From a virus, in the IMG/VR virus record IMGVR_UViG_3300013132_000322, positions 1-20,778 of that record: 20,778 bases of DNA. The stretch is one strand, 5' to 3'. Positions 1 to 11,500 of the stretch are shown here, one piece after another; position 1 is the stretch's first letter, and every line of letters starts with the position of its first letter. A program made the position numbers and the translations under genes. Below the pieces are notes generated by a model. That model was not told where the DNA came from. It made no database searches and saw only the letters and a program-made list of their open reading frames with translations.

Positions 1-1
1 G

Positions 2-1546
2 CATATTCCACAAACTATAAATTTAATCAAGACCGGATTAATCAGCGATCAAATACGTGGGGCAATTAGTAGCAGTAGTCAAAGAGATCCTATAAGTGCT
101 GTGTTTGGATTTAGTACTCCTGGTAGACCTTGGCAAAATCAAGATCCGGCAAATGATCCGGGACTTAGAAACAAATTATTATCGGGTGATTTTAATCCAC
201 AAGATTTTAACGTAACAACAAGAGTGGGGGGTCATAGTTTAACTTTAGATGATGGCGATATCTACGGCAAAAACAACATGGTAAGATTGCGGACCGCGGG
301 TGGCAATCAAATCATAATGAGCGATAGCGAAAATTTAATTTATGTCAGTAACAGTCAAGGTACTGCTTGGATAGAACTAACAGCGCAAGGTGACGTTCTT
401 GTATATGGGGCTAAAGATTTAGCTGTAAGAACTCAAGGCAACATACAAATGCACAGTGATCGAAGCATTAATTTTAATGCAGGCGGTAACTTTAGTATAA
501 ATGCCGAAGCAAGTGTCAGGATTCAAGCTCAAATTATTCAAGCAAGCGCAGAAACATTTTTAAATTTATATGGTAAGCAAACGCAAATAAAAGGTCAAAG
601 CAGCACGGGTATAGTGTCTGGTGGGTCGATGCAAATAAAATCCGGCGGGGCTATGTTGTTAAATGGAGCAAAAATTGCATTAAATGGCGAAGGCGGCGGC
701 GGCGCTGTAGGTGCACCTCAACCTATTAAGCAATATAATTTGCCTGACACGATTATTAATAACAATAGGTGGGAAGCATATCCAGATTTAATTCAATCTA
801 TTAACAGTGTTGTTCCTACTCACGAACCTTACATCAGAGGTAACATTGCAGTTGAAGCTGCCACACAAACTGCAATTCAGGAATCATTAGCTTTTGATAT
901 TAATGGGAGGCCCATTAGCCCACCAGTTAATTTAAAAAATATAGGTCCCAAACAAGCAGAAAATAATTTGATAAACAATCCTGCTCCCAGTGGGGAATTC
1001 ATTTCACAACCTTCCCCTACTGCTGGAATAGGTGAACTAGGTACATCAGACGTGCAGGCTTTTATGGCACAGTATGGGTATAGTTCTTCAAACAACGATT
1101 ACACAGCATTAGATTCTACAGGACAGGTAGGAAAATATGCTTTGACTACTTCGGATCTCGTGTCACAAGGATACCTAATAGAAGGCACTCCGCAAACTAA
1201 AGAAGCATTGGAAAACCCCAATAACTGGATTGGAAAAAACGGAGTAAACAGTGTTGAAAACTTTTTAAATAGTCCTGCACTGCAGGAAAGAACTATGTAT
1301 GATGTTACAAGGCAAACTTATGCTGATTTAGAATCGTCCGGATTAATTTCTGCCTCAACATCAAAAGAGGATGCTGCGGCACTATTAGGTGCGGCAAAAA
1401 AATCAAATGTAGACACAGTTTTTCAATGGGTTACACAAGGAACGGCAGTGGACAATTCGATTATAAATTCTTATAACTCATCTAAGTACAGCATCACTCA
1501 AGTTCCCGTAATAGAAGAAAGCAATCGAAGTAAAATAGGAAATTAA
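2..1546 (+). CDS. gp5: gp5-like baseplate hub / tail spike protein (5' end outside window)
   Basis: The reading frame is open back to the left edge, so the true start lies upstream; the GTG at 101 is internal. Window residues about 38-45 contain FGFSTPGRP, a block I associate with marine T4-like gp5 proteins. Residues about 97-225 hold the VgrG/gp5-type segment (RTAGGNQIIMSDSENLIYV, then IELTAQGDVLVYGAKDL), followed by short alternating strands expected of the triple-stranded beta-helix of the membrane-piercing spike. From about residue 343 a C-terminal domain resembles phage lysozyme/transglycosylase-like domains (GKYAL, NWIGKNGVNS, FLNSPALQERTM), but the usual catalytic Glu appears to be Ser. 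The product should sit at the centre of the baseplate, under the tail tube. gp25 follows after 4 bases, so the two are probably co-transcribed. The gp5/VgrG assignment is good; enzymatic activity is doubtful. Confidence 0.82.
   Translation, partial: HIPQTINLIKTGLISDQIRGAISSSSQRDPISAVFGFSTPGRPWQNQDPANDPGLRNKLLSGDFNPQDFNVTTRVGGHSLTLDDGDIYGKNNMVRLRTAGGNQIIMSDSENLIYVSNSQGTAWIELTAQGDVLVYGAKDLAVRTQGNIQMHSDRSINFNAGGNFSINAEASVRIQAQIIQASAETFLNLYGKQTQIKGQSSTGIVSGGSMQIKSGGAMLLNGAKIALNGEGGGGAVGAPQPIKQYNLPDTIINNNRWEAYPDLIQSINSVVPTHEPYIRGNIAVEAATQTAIQESLAFDINGRPISPPVNLKNIGPKQAENNLINNPAPSGEFISQPSPTAGIGELGTSDVQAFMAQYGYSSSNNDYTALDSTGQVGKYALTTSDLVSQGYLIEGTPQTKEALENPNNWIGKNGVNSVENFLNSPALQERTMYDVTRQTYADLESSGLISASTSKEDAAALLGAAKKSNVDTVFQWVTQGTAVDNSIINSYNSSKYSITQVPVIEESNRSKIGN
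1028..1345 (+). other. Degenerate lysozyme/transglycosylase-like domain in the gp5-like protein
   Basis: The order of motifs (xxYGYSSSNNDY, GQVGKYAL, SQGYL, NWIGKNG, FLNSPALQERTM, Y.DLESSGLI) matches, from memory, the C-terminal murein-hydrolase-like domain of some phage spike proteins, where the first motif normally reads ESxxNY and the second GKYQFG. Here the expected Glu codon (1085-1087) encodes Ser and the Q of KYQ is Ala. The fold is probably retained and catalysis probably lost. Alignment was done by eye only. Confidence 0.5.
1537..1541 (+). promoter_or_regulatory. Ribosome binding site for gp25-like gene
   Basis: AGGAA lies inside the last codons of the gp5-like gene, 9 bases before the ATG at 1551. 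This supports that ATG over the second in-frame ATG at 1557, which would be too far away. Confidence 0.45.
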
Positions 1547-1550
1547 CGCT

Positions 1551-1928
1551 ATGGCAATGTATAACGGTTTTAGTACAGTAGATAATATAAAAAAATATCG
1601 TTTAACTGATTTTGATCTGGTAAAACGTGACATTCAAAATCATTTTGCGATTCGAAGAGGCGAAAAACTTATGAATCCTGAATTTGGCACTATTATATGG
1701 GATATGTTGTTCGAACCATTGTCCGACGAAACTAAAAATGTTATCATTCAAGACGTGAAAAAAATTATCGCTAATGACCCCAGAGTAGCGGCCAATAATG
1801 TTTTAGTAACCGAGTTTGATAGAGGAATTCAAATTGAAATTGAGTTAATTTACATATCAACCAGTCAAGTTGGGACCATAATAGCAAAATTTGATCAAGC
1901 TAATTCCCGTCAGTCTTTATTGGCATAA
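1551..1928 (+). CDS. gp25: gp25-like baseplate wedge protein / sheath initiator
   Basis: The 125-aa product is close to the length of T4 gp25 (132 aa). It matches the GPW/gp25 family along its length: RRGEKLMNPEFGT at residues 35-47, WDMLFEPLSDETK at 50-62, an alpha-helical stretch, then NDPRV at 75-79 where the family has its conserved EPR (here D76-P77-R78), and a final beta region (IQIEIELIYIS). In T4, gp25 sits at the junction of wedge and tube and templates the first ring of the contractile sheath; the same role is expected here. The gene starts 4 bases after the gp5-like stop and is followed by a 44-base gap with a late-promoter-like motif before gp6. Nothing in it looks truncated. The family call is very secure. 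Confidence 0.93.
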   Translation: MAMYNGFSTVDNIKKYRLTDFDLVKRDIQNHFAIRRGEKLMNPEFGTIIWDMLFEPLSDETKNVIIQDVKKIIANDPRVAANNVLVTEFDRGIQIEIELIYISTSQVGTIIAKFDQANSRQSLLA

Positions 1929-1945
1929 AACTATTAGATTATTAC

Positions 1946-1959
1946 CCAATAAATATTAA
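1946..1959 (+). promoter_or_regulatory. Putative T4-type late promoter upstream of gp6
   Basis: CCAATAAATATTAA lies in the 44-base gap between gp25 and gp6. Its AATAAATA core (1948-1955) differs by one base from the T4 late promoter element TATAAATA, read by the gp55 sigma factor. The same 14-mer occurs before the fibre gene at 19205-19218. Sequence identity is seen; promoter function is inferred. Confidence 0.5.
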
Positions 1960-1960
1960 T

Positions 1961-1966
1961 AAAGAG
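1961..1966 (+). promoter_or_regulatory. Ribosome binding site for gp6-like gene
   Basis: AAAGAG lies 6 bases before the ATG at 1973. It is a moderate Shine-Dalgarno match in an otherwise AT-only gap and supports this start. Confidence 0.45.
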
Positions 1967-1972
1967 ATTATA

Positions 1973-4900
1973 ATGGCAGGCACAACACGACAAAACAGTT
2001 TATTAGTCAATCAAGATTGGACAAGAGTATACGAAAGTTTTAGAAACGCTGACTTTCAAAGCTATGATTTTCAAACTCTGAGAAAGTCGATGATAGATTA
2101 CATCAAAATCTATTATCCTGAAAATTTCAATGATTACATAGAATCCAGTGAGTATATAGCATTAATAGACTTAATTGCATTTTTAGGCCAAAGTTTAGCA
2201 TTTAGGACTGATTTAAATGCAAGAGAAAACTTTTTAGATACTGCAGAACGTAGAGACAGTGTTCTGAAATTAGCCAGACTAATTAGCTATAGCCCTAAAA
2301 GAAATCAACCCGCCACAGGTTTTATAAAATTTGATAGCATACAGACTACAGAAAGATTAAAGGATAGCAACGGAATTGATTTAACTAATCTTATCGTAAA
2401 ATGGAATGATCCAACCAATGTTAATTGGTATGAACAATTTGTGACTATTATTAATTCGTGTTTGCCAAGAAATCAACAAATAGGAAAACCTGCAAATAGC
2501 CAAGTTATTGCCGGCGTGACTAATGCAGAGTACAACATTAACCTACCCTCGAATGCATTACCAGTTATCCCATTTAGTTCATTGGTGGACGGGGCAGCAT
2601 TAACTTTTGAAGCAGTCAGTGGTACTAGCATAGGTAGAGATTACATGTATGAAGCTAGTCCGGGTCCAGGCGTTCCTTTAAACATCATATATAAGAATGA
2701 TAACTTAGGAAATTCCAGCAACAACACTGGGTTTTTCTTTTATTTCAAACAAGGTATATTACAAAATCAGGATTTTGTATTTGATGAAAGCGTTCCTAAT
2801 AATTTAGCAAGCATTAATGTAGACAACATTAACAATTCTGACGTTTGGTTATATCAAACAAATAATTTTGGAATTTTGTTAGACGAGTGGAATAAAATAC
2901 CTGCGGTTGTGGGCACAAACATCATATACAATAATAATGCACCTAAAAAGAGTTTTCAAATTAATTCTCGTGCAGGGGATCAAATTGATTTGGTATTCGG
3001 TGATGGCACGTTTGCCGAAGTTCCAGTGGGCAGTTTCAGAACTTATTTTAGAACAAGTATAGGATTAAACTATACAATTACGCCGGATGAAATGTCTAAT
3101 ATTAGTTTATCTATACCATATATCAGTAAATCAGGTAAAATTGAAACTATTACAGTTGTAGCAAGTTTAAAGTATACTGTAGCAAACGCAATTGCTAGAG
3201 AAAGTTTGACTGAAATAAAAACAAAAGCTCCGCAACTTTATTACAGTCAAAATCGTATGATAAATGGGGAAGATTATAACACTTTTCCATATAGCAATTA
3301 TAGTACCATCAGTAAAGTTAAAGCAGTTAACAGAACTAGTAGCGGTGTTAGTAGATACTTGGATGTTCTTGATACAACCGGAAAATACAGTAGTACTAAT
3401 ATTTTTGCTGAAGATGGTATAATTTATAAAGAAGATTTTTTGCCTAGTTTTACTTTTACATTCACAACTACTTCAGACATTAATAGAGTTATCGAAAATC
3501 AAGTTTTGCCTTTAGTGCGTGGAAAACCTATCCTTCATTTTTATTATGAAAATTTTTCTAGGTTTAATTTAAATTTGGCGTGGACTAAGATAACCACAGG
3601 ATCTAACTCATCTACAGGATATTTTGGAAATCAAGTTGCCGTCGGTATAGGTGTAGCGCCGCCAAATAATTATATTACTGAAGGCAGTGTAGTTATTTTT
3701 AGCCCAGGCACGGGTAAGTATTTTAATTCAGCAAACGAAATAGTAGATTTACCCGCAAATGGACTCATACCTCAAAATGGGCAATCTTTGTTGTATGCTA
3801 CTGTGGTGCAACTTGTGGGATCAGGAAATCAGGGAGTATTATCAAATGGGCAAGGTCCGGTGACACTGAGTGAAAACATGCCAACTGGAGCTATTGCTAT
3901 AAATGTTTTTCCTGCGTATAACAACAGTTTTACTAGAGATTTTAAAACTAAACTTATTAGTAATATTCAAAATTATTTAAATTTTGGTATCAGATACAGT
4001 CAAAATACAAAAACCTGGGAAATAGTTGATAATGTAGACTTAAATTTAACAAGCCCATTTAGCTTAGAATTTCAAGGTGATACCACAGGGCAATCAAGAG
4101 ATTCCAGCTGGTTATTGGTGTTTACCGTTAATAGTGCTACATATACTGTTCAATCTCGGGGATTAAACTTTATATTTGAAAGTGTTAGAGAAACACAATT
4201 TTATTTTGAAAATCAAAATAAAATTTTTGATCCAGTAACGGGATTTACAGTAAATGATAGTATCAACGTATTAAGGATAAATGGCAATGCTAACACTGGA
4301 CAACCGTTGCCAGAAAATTATCTTTGGTTTGTGTATGATCAGATTGTAGAAAGTGATGGGTTTGTTGATGCTAGTAAAGTATTAGTGACTTATAGTGATC
4401 AAAATGATAATGGTGTTCCAGATGATCCTGATATTTTTCAAAATCTTGTTATGCCTATAAAAACTGTACTCGCTACTGCTGTTCTATTTACTACCGTCTC
4501 CGGACAACGAGTTTATACACAATATTTGAAGCTTTTTCAAAACGGGCAAATTTTTTATGATTCCAGCACTGAAATCTACTATGAATTAAGTATTAACCCA
4601 AATATTTCGTTGTCTGCTATTACTGAAGCAGAGGCAACTAGAAAATTTGTGTTTTTTAAATCTGTAAATGGATATAATAATTTTATCACCTATGAACCTA
4701 TTGAGCCTGGAATTGTAAACGTAAGTTTTTCTATTAGATCAACCATAGTGGCAAATATTAATAATTACGAAATAGGGCAAGTATTTTATGCTTGGAAAGA
4801 TAACGCTTTTTATCAAATACAAACAACAGGCACTAGTAAAAATTTAGTAACAATTACAGACTATAGAGTAAGAATTGGTAGACCAGATTTATATTTTCAA

Positions 4901-5530
4901 TACAAACATAATGCTCCCGGAAATAGAAGAATCGATCCTAGTCCCAGTAATCTAATAGATTTGTATATTTTAACCAAGGAATATGAAACAGCATATAGAT
5001 CTTGGGCCATAGACACTACCGGCACAGTGCAGGAACCGGAAAAAGAAACATCAGAAACTTTGAAATTATCTTTTGGCGATTTAGAAAATTATAAAGCACT
5101 AAGTGATGCATTGATTTACAATCCTGCCAAATTTAAACCTTTATTTGGTAACAAAGCAATTCCTGAATTACAAGCAACTTTTAAAGTTGTTAAAAATTCT
5201 AATATTAATTTAACTGACAGTGAAATACGCAGTCAAGTTCTCACATATATTAATGCCTTTTTTGCTTTGGGAAATTGGGATTTTGGAGAAACATTTTATT
5301 TTACTGAACTGGCTACCTACATTCAACAAGGGCTAGCTCCTAATATAAGCAGCATATTAATTGTCCCCAATAGCACTAATCAAATTTATGGATCTTTGCA
5401 GCAAATAAGCTGTGAACCAAATGAAATATTAATCAGTGCTGCAACTGTGGAAAATATAGAAATAATTCCTGCAATTACTGCATCCTTGTTAAACCTCCAA
5501 ACAAACGCGGTAAATAGTATAATTACTTGA
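1973..5530 (+). CDS. gp6: gp6-like baseplate wedge protein, enlarged
   Basis: The product is 1185 aa against 660 aa for T4 gp6. The N-terminus (residues about 20-115) carries the gp6 block FRNADFQSYDFQTLRKSM, IYYPENF, EYIALIDLIAFLGQ, RRDSVLKLARLISYSPKR. A baseplate-J/gp6-type core follows: DLVFGDGTFAEVPVGSFRTY near 340-360 and NRMINGEDYNTFPYSNYS near 427-445. The C-terminus (about 1050-1160) has FKPLFGNKAIPELQATFKV and FALGNWDFGETFYFTEL, typical of the gp6 dimerisation end. The extra length lies in the middle and includes an Asp/Asn cluster (809-818, DQNDNGVPDD) resembling a calcium-binding loop. gp6 forms the ring of wedge heterotrimers that holds the baseplate together. The gene follows gp25 and is 9 bases from the giant gene. 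Family call secure; the role of the insert is unknown. Confidence 0.92.
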   Translation: MAGTTRQNSLLVNQDWTRVYESFRNADFQSYDFQTLRKSMIDYIKIYYPENFNDYIESSEYIALIDLIAFLGQSLAFRTDLNARENFLDTAERRDSVLKLARLISYSPKRNQPATGFIKFDSIQTTERLKDSNGIDLTNLIVKWNDPTNVNWYEQFVTIINSCLPRNQQIGKPANSQVIAGVTNAEYNINLPSNALPVIPFSSLVDGAALTFEAVSGTSIGRDYMYEASPGPGVPLNIIYKNDNLGNSSNNTGFFFYFKQGILQNQDFVFDESVPNNLASINVDNINNSDVWLYQTNNFGILLDEWNKIPAVVGTNIIYNNNAPKKSFQINSRAGDQIDLVFGDGTFAEVPVGSFRTYFRTSIGLNYTITPDEMSNISLSIPYISKSGKIETITVVASLKYTVANAIARESLTEIKTKAPQLYYSQNRMINGEDYNTFPYSNYSTISKVKAVNRTSSGVSRYLDVLDTTGKYSSTNIFAEDGIIYKEDFLPSFTFTFTTTSDINRVIENQVLPLVRGKPILHFYYENFSRFNLNLAWTKITTGSNSSTGYFGNQVAVGIGVAPPNNYITEGSVVIFSPGTGKYFNSANEIVDLPANGLIPQNGQSLLYATVVQLVGSGNQGVLSNGQGPVTLSENMPTGAIAINVFPAYNNSFTRDFKTKLISNIQNYLNFGIRYSQNTKTWEIVDNVDLNLTSPFSLEFQGDTTGQSRDSSWLLVFTVNSATYTVQSRGLNFIFESVRETQFYFENQNKIFDPVTGFTVNDSINVLRINGNANTGQPLPENYLWFVYDQIVESDGFVDASKVLVTYSDQNDNGVPDDPDIFQNLVMPIKTVLATAVLFTTVSGQRVYTQYLKLFQNGQIFYDSSTEIYYELSINPNISLSAITEAEATRKFVFFKSVNGYNNFITYEPIEPGIVNVSFSIRSTIVANINNYEIGQVFYAWKDNAFYQIQTTGTSKNLVTITDYRVRIGRPDLYFQYKHNAPGNRRIDPSPSNLIDLYILTKEYETAYRSWAIDTTGTVQEPEKETSETLKLSFGDLENYKALSDALIYNPAKFKPLFGNKAIPELQATFKVVKNSNINLTDSEIRSQVLTYINAFFALGNWDFGETFYFTELATYIQQGLAPNISSILIVPNSTNQIYGSLQQISCEPNEILISAATVENIEIIPAITASLLNLQTNAVNSIIT

Positions 5531-5539
5531 TGAAATAAT

Positions 5540-8500
5540 ATGGCCAACACTAAGACAGTAAATTTTTTACCAGCAGTTTTTCAGACTGAAACAAATAAAA
5601 AGTTTTTAAATGCTACCTTGGATCAGTTAGTAACTGAGCCCAATCTTGTAGCTATAAATGGCTATGTGGGAAGAAAATTTGCTCCTGGATTTGAAAATAT
5701 ATCTACGTATATCATTGAACCCACTGCAACAAGAGCAGATTATCAATTAGAACCTGCTTACATTGTTAAAAATTCTGTCACAGACACCGTAGAATATGTA
5801 GTTACCTATCAAGAACTATTAGATAAAATTAACTATTTCGGTGGTAATGTAGACAATCAAGACACTTTATTTCAAAGCGATTACTACAGTTACAATCCTC
5901 GAATCAATGCAGATGCTCTTATAAATTTTGGAGATTACTATTGGATACCTAATGGTCCTACTCCGGTGTTAGTGGGAGCAGGTCAGGTTCAAATTGAGAG
6001 AACATTTTATGTTTATCCAGAAGCAAGTTTAAATGTTTACAATCTGAGTGGATTTGGAACTACACCTAATCCTGACATAATTTTAGCCAGAGGGGGGAAT
6101 TATCAATTTAAAATTAATCAGCCTGGTAAAAAGTTTTACATTCAAACTTCGCCAGGATTATCGGGAGTCAGTGATCTAACAAACTTAAGTACCAGAGAGA
6201 TTTTAGGTGTAGACGTTAACGGAGTTGAAAACGGTACACTGTACTTTAATGTTCCTATAGCAACTGCGCAAGATTTTTATATAAACATGCCTGTAGTGCA
6301 AACTATAGATTTAGTTAGTCCTGTTGCGTATAAAGATCTACAAGGTAAATTTTTATCAGAAATTAAAAGTTTATATAATGGAATCGACGGGCAAGTCTCT
6401 AATCTTAACGGCAAATTTGTAATTTTTGCAGTGTCAGGCAACAGTGATGCAGACTGGACTGCAAATAGTGTGACCGTTCCCACATCGCAGCGATACGGTA
6501 TTTGGAACATTATATTAACACCGTCGGGTAATGATTTTATAATTAATCTTGCATATTATGCAAATATTCCAGTAAACAATAAAGTCATTGTTTTATCGGG
6601 AATTGAATATGGTAATACTGAATGGTTTAAAAATATAGATATAGTGTTAGAAAAAATTCCAGTTATAACTGCCCCGTTAGATACCCTTTACTATCAAGAC
6701 AGCGAAGATGCAGCTCAATTTGGAATTATAAGAATCGTTGATTCTTCGACTAGTTTAATTAACATTAATACAGAAATTTTAGGTAAAACTAATTATGTAA
6801 GCCCTAATGGTGTAACATTTACTAACGGTCTTAAAGTACGATTTGATGATAAAGTTTTGCCCGCGGACTATCAAAATAAAGAATATTATGTAGAAGGGGT
6901 AGGCACTGCAATAAGATTAATAGCAGTAGACGATCTTATAGTAGGGTATTCGGGAACTATCACAACTTTTGAACCCAGTAATTATTTTACTTTGTACAGT
7001 AATGTATCATTGAATTCTGCAAGAGATCAACTTAGAATTAAGTCAACGGATTTGGCTAGTCAACCTAATCTTGCAATTGGCAATTTTCCAAATAACATTA
7101 ACAATAATTATATAGTTGAGCAGCAAATTGATGTTACAATACCTCTGAGAGCAGGAAAAAATCAACCAGGCGAACATGAAGATTTTACTTTTAGTAATGC
7201 CACAGTGGCAGTGACGCTACCAGGTATTCCAATCAAAGCAATTAGTAATGGAGCTTATGTTCCTGCCAGCGACGGATCGAAATGGTATTATGATACAAAT
7301 ACAGTAAATATAAATGGTCGAGACCAGTATGGTGGAAATGTTTTTGACTTTGGAGAATATGCTTACACCAATGGCAACTTTATTAGTGGTAATGCTTGGG
7401 CTAACGTATCGGGGTTTGAAAACGGATTTGTTGGCACAAACGGTCACAGTAAAATAATAGGCATAGCTTTAGACGGGTATCCTATTTATGGTCCTTATGG
7501 GTACACTAGTCCGTTAGATAGCACAAGTGGTATAAGAAAATTAAATAGTGGATACATTTTTAGTGATTCAATCAATTCAATTTATAGACCCCCTTCAATA
7601 AAGGTAACTTTAACAGCAGAAATAGTCAATAGTTCAACTATTAGTGTTTCGTCTACTAACGGACTTAATCCTGGAATGTCTATTAGCACTGTTATCATTA
7701 ATGGTATAATTCAATCACTGCCTAATAGATATATCATAAACAATGCATTAAAAACTGCCGAAGGTTTATCGAATTATCCTGGTAATTTCACGGTCTTGTT
7801 AAACGGAAACGTGACCTATCCAGCAGGAACTGAGATAGTATTTTCTTTTGCACCAGGTTCTTTTATTCAAGACTATATTCATCAGACACTTGTAGATCCG
7901 TCGGCAGTCACGGATTTAGATATTTACAATGGTAGATATTGTGTTACTCCTGAATTTCCAAATGGTACCTATGCTTATTTTGTGACTGATTTTTATCCAT
8001 ATGTTGTTGGGCCGAAATTTTACGGTAGTACATTTTTAGATATAGATCCATCTCTGGCAGATCCGGATTATATTCTTATTAGCAGAGCAAGTATTGATTT
8101 AAACCCTTGGACAAGACGCAATCGTTGGTTTCATAAATCTGTGTTAGAAGCTACAACTGCTTATACAAACATTGAACAATCTATTATACCCCAAGCAAGA
8201 GCAAAACGCCCTATTATTGAATTTGACGCAGACTTGCAATTAATAAATTTTGGAAGGAAAAGCAAGCAACCGGTTGATTTATTTGACACTCAGTTCACTA
8301 ATCCATTTCTTAGTGTCCAAGGCCAGTTAGAAGGATTTTTTATAGACGGTATCAAATTAATTCAAGGAATGAGAATAATTTTTTCTTTAGATCAAGATCC
8401 TTTGTCTAAAGGTAAAATTTATGTAATTGATTTTGAAAATATCGATGATACTGGCAATAAAATAAAATTAATTGAAGCAAATGACACAGTTGTCGATGAA

Positions 8501-11500
8501 TTTTATGCGGTTAGTGTTCTAAATGGCAGAAATAATCGAGGAAAAACTTATTGGTATACCGGTGCTGTTTGGAATTTAGCACAGCAAAAAACTAGTTTGA
8601 ATCAACCTCCTTTGTTTGATGTATTTGATGAGGACGGAGTTAGTTTCAGTGACATTTCAAAATATCCATTAATTAATTCAGAATCTAATTTTACAGGCAC
8701 TAAAATTTTTAGTTATAAAATTGGCTCAGGGGCGGCGGATCCAATTCTGGGGTTTAGTTTAGCATACAAAAATTTTAATAACATTGGCGACATTGAGTTT
8801 TATAATGATTTTGATAATCAAATATTTGAATATAAAATTGATAAAACAAATTATAGAAAAAACGTCAATGTAGGTTTTTTACATAAAAATAATGACGATG
8901 CGGGATTTTCAAAAGTCAATGGTTGGACTAACAGTAACAGTCAAACAAGACAAATGCAAAATTTTGCATTTACATTTGATGGTATTAATAATAATTTTCT
9001 AATAGATGTTAGCCCGGAATTGCCAACTACCAGACCTAATTTTACGGTTTATATTAATTTTAAAAAACTAGATTCGAATAGTTATCAACTTTACAACATA
9101 CCTGGCAATCAAATTCAGTTAATTATTAAACCCAATCGCATGACTAAAGGCAGTCGTGTCGATGTATTAGTCTATAGCAATCAAGTTAGTAAATTTGCGT
9201 TTTATCAAACTCCGGTTAATTTAAATCTTAATGCACAAAATCAAAAACTAGAATCGCCAACTTTAGGCGAAATGAGAAACCATATAGGTGAATTAGCACA
9301 AAACAATTTACGATTTTTGGGGGATTATCCTGGAACAAGTAACCTCAGAGACTTGTTTGTTGAAAATCAACCTGGCACAATTTTAGAACAAAGTGCCCCG
9401 TTAAGTTATGCTATGTTGTTTTTATGCAGTGAAAAATTTAATTTTTATAATGGGTTAAATTACGCATTACTTGAATACACTAGATTTAAAAACAAATTTA
9501 TTAGCCTTGCAGGATTAATGCAGAATATAAATTCAGCTGATCCAATTGGTGCAGTTGATACTATTATTAAACAAATCAATATCATTAAGGATAAAACTTT
9601 TCCATGGTATTATAGTGGAATGGTTCCTTACGGCGACAATAAAACAACTATTCAATATCAAATTTTTAATTCGTTACAAAGAAATTATGAAATATCTACA
9701 ATTTATGATCCAACCGAATTAAACAATAAAGCAATACTTGTTTACTTAAATAGCGAACAATTATTGTATGGCCGAGATTATGAATTTTTAACTACAGGGC
9801 CCGGCATCACAATTAAAGATAACGTAGTGTTAACCATTGATGATGTTTTAGATATAATAGAATATAATAACACCGACGGAAATTGGATTCCCGAAACTCC
9901 AAGTAAGTTAGGCCTTTATCCGAAATTTCAACCTGAAATTTATATAGATTATACATATTCTCAACCTACTACATTTATTAAAGGGCATGACGGAAGTTTG
10001 ACTCCTAGTTTTGGAGATTTTAGAGATCAAATATTACTAGAACTTGAAAAAAGAATTTACAACAATATCAAAACTGAATACAGTGATAAACTGGTAAATT
10101 TATATGATAGTATACCTGGCAAATTTAGATCTACCGGTGTTAATTTAAATGAATTCGATCAAATTTTAAGTAAATTTTATTTAAGATGGGCATATCTTAA
10201 TAATTTTAATTATACTAACAATGTCAGTTATGAAAACGATTCTCCCTTTACTTACAATTATTCTGGAAGTTTAGACATAATTGACGGTGATAATTTACCA
10301 GGGTCCTGGAGGGCTTGTTATAGATATTTTTACGACTGTGAAACTCCACATTTAACACCATGGGAAATGTTAGGATTTAGTGAAGAACCAAGTTGGTGGC
10401 AAGACGAATACGGACCATCTCCATATACTTCTGGTAATAAGATTCTTTGGACTGACTTACAAAATGGTTATATTGCACAGGGAAGCAGACAAGGTACCGA
10501 TCGACGATTCGTTCGTCCTAATTTACTAAATTTTATTCCTGTCAATGACAACGGGCAACTACTAACACCGTTAGGTGTTATTACAAACAGATTCGATTCT
10601 AGTACATTTGATAGAAGTTGGTCTGTTGGGCAAATGAATCCTATAGAAACTGCATGGCGTAAAAGTAGTGAATACCCTTTTGCAGTTCAATTTGCAATGG
10701 CACTGATAAAACCAGCAAAATATTTTTCCTACGGTATTAACACAAACAGTTATCGGTATAATGCGGATCTTGATCAATATTTAATTAATATTAACAATCA
10801 AAGGTTAAATCAACAACTAATTGCTGTTAATGGACCAATTGAAAACGGTGTTGTGAACAGAAATACAGGATATATTAATTGGATTGGCGATTACCTAATA
10901 GGCCAAGGTGCTAATAATTTGTCAGAGTTAACACATTTTGTAAAAGATTATAATTTGCAATTAACTTATCGTATAGCGGGATTCAGTGGAAAACAATATT
11001 TAAAAGTTTTAGCAGAACAAAACAGTCCTTCTAGCACCAATACAAATATTATAATTCCTGATTCAAATTTTGATTTAGTATTGCATAAATCTGCGTCATT
11101 CCAAAATGTAAGATATAGTGCAATGATCATCGAGAGGGTTCAGAATGGTTTCAGAATTTCGGGTTATGATCCTGAAAATTCCTTTTTTACTATAGTCCCT
11201 CCGATGACAACAGGTAAAAAATCTGCTATTAAGGTGTTAGACCGCGCAGTTGATTATTATTCAGAATTCACAAATTTTAAACTTGATATTCCTTATGGAA
11301 CAGAGGTACAAACTTTGCAACAAATTGCAAATATCATCTGCGGATACGAAAGATATTTGTTATTGCAAGGATTCAGATTTGGATTTTTTGATGATACGTT
11401 AGGACAAATCAAAAACTGGAGTCTTAGTGTTAGAGAATTTTTGTTTTGGGCTCAACAAGGGTGGAGCAATAATAGCGTAATAACATTGAGTCCTGCGTCG

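Noticed and set aside
101-1546. GTG at 101 as the start of the gp5-like gene
   Set aside because: The same frame is open to the left edge and the upstream residues read like gp5 sequence; there is no ribosome site before 101.
1929-1972. Terminator hairpin in the gp25-gp6 gap
   Set aside because: No GC-rich stem followed by a T-run is visible; the gap is explained by the promoter-like motif and ribosome site.
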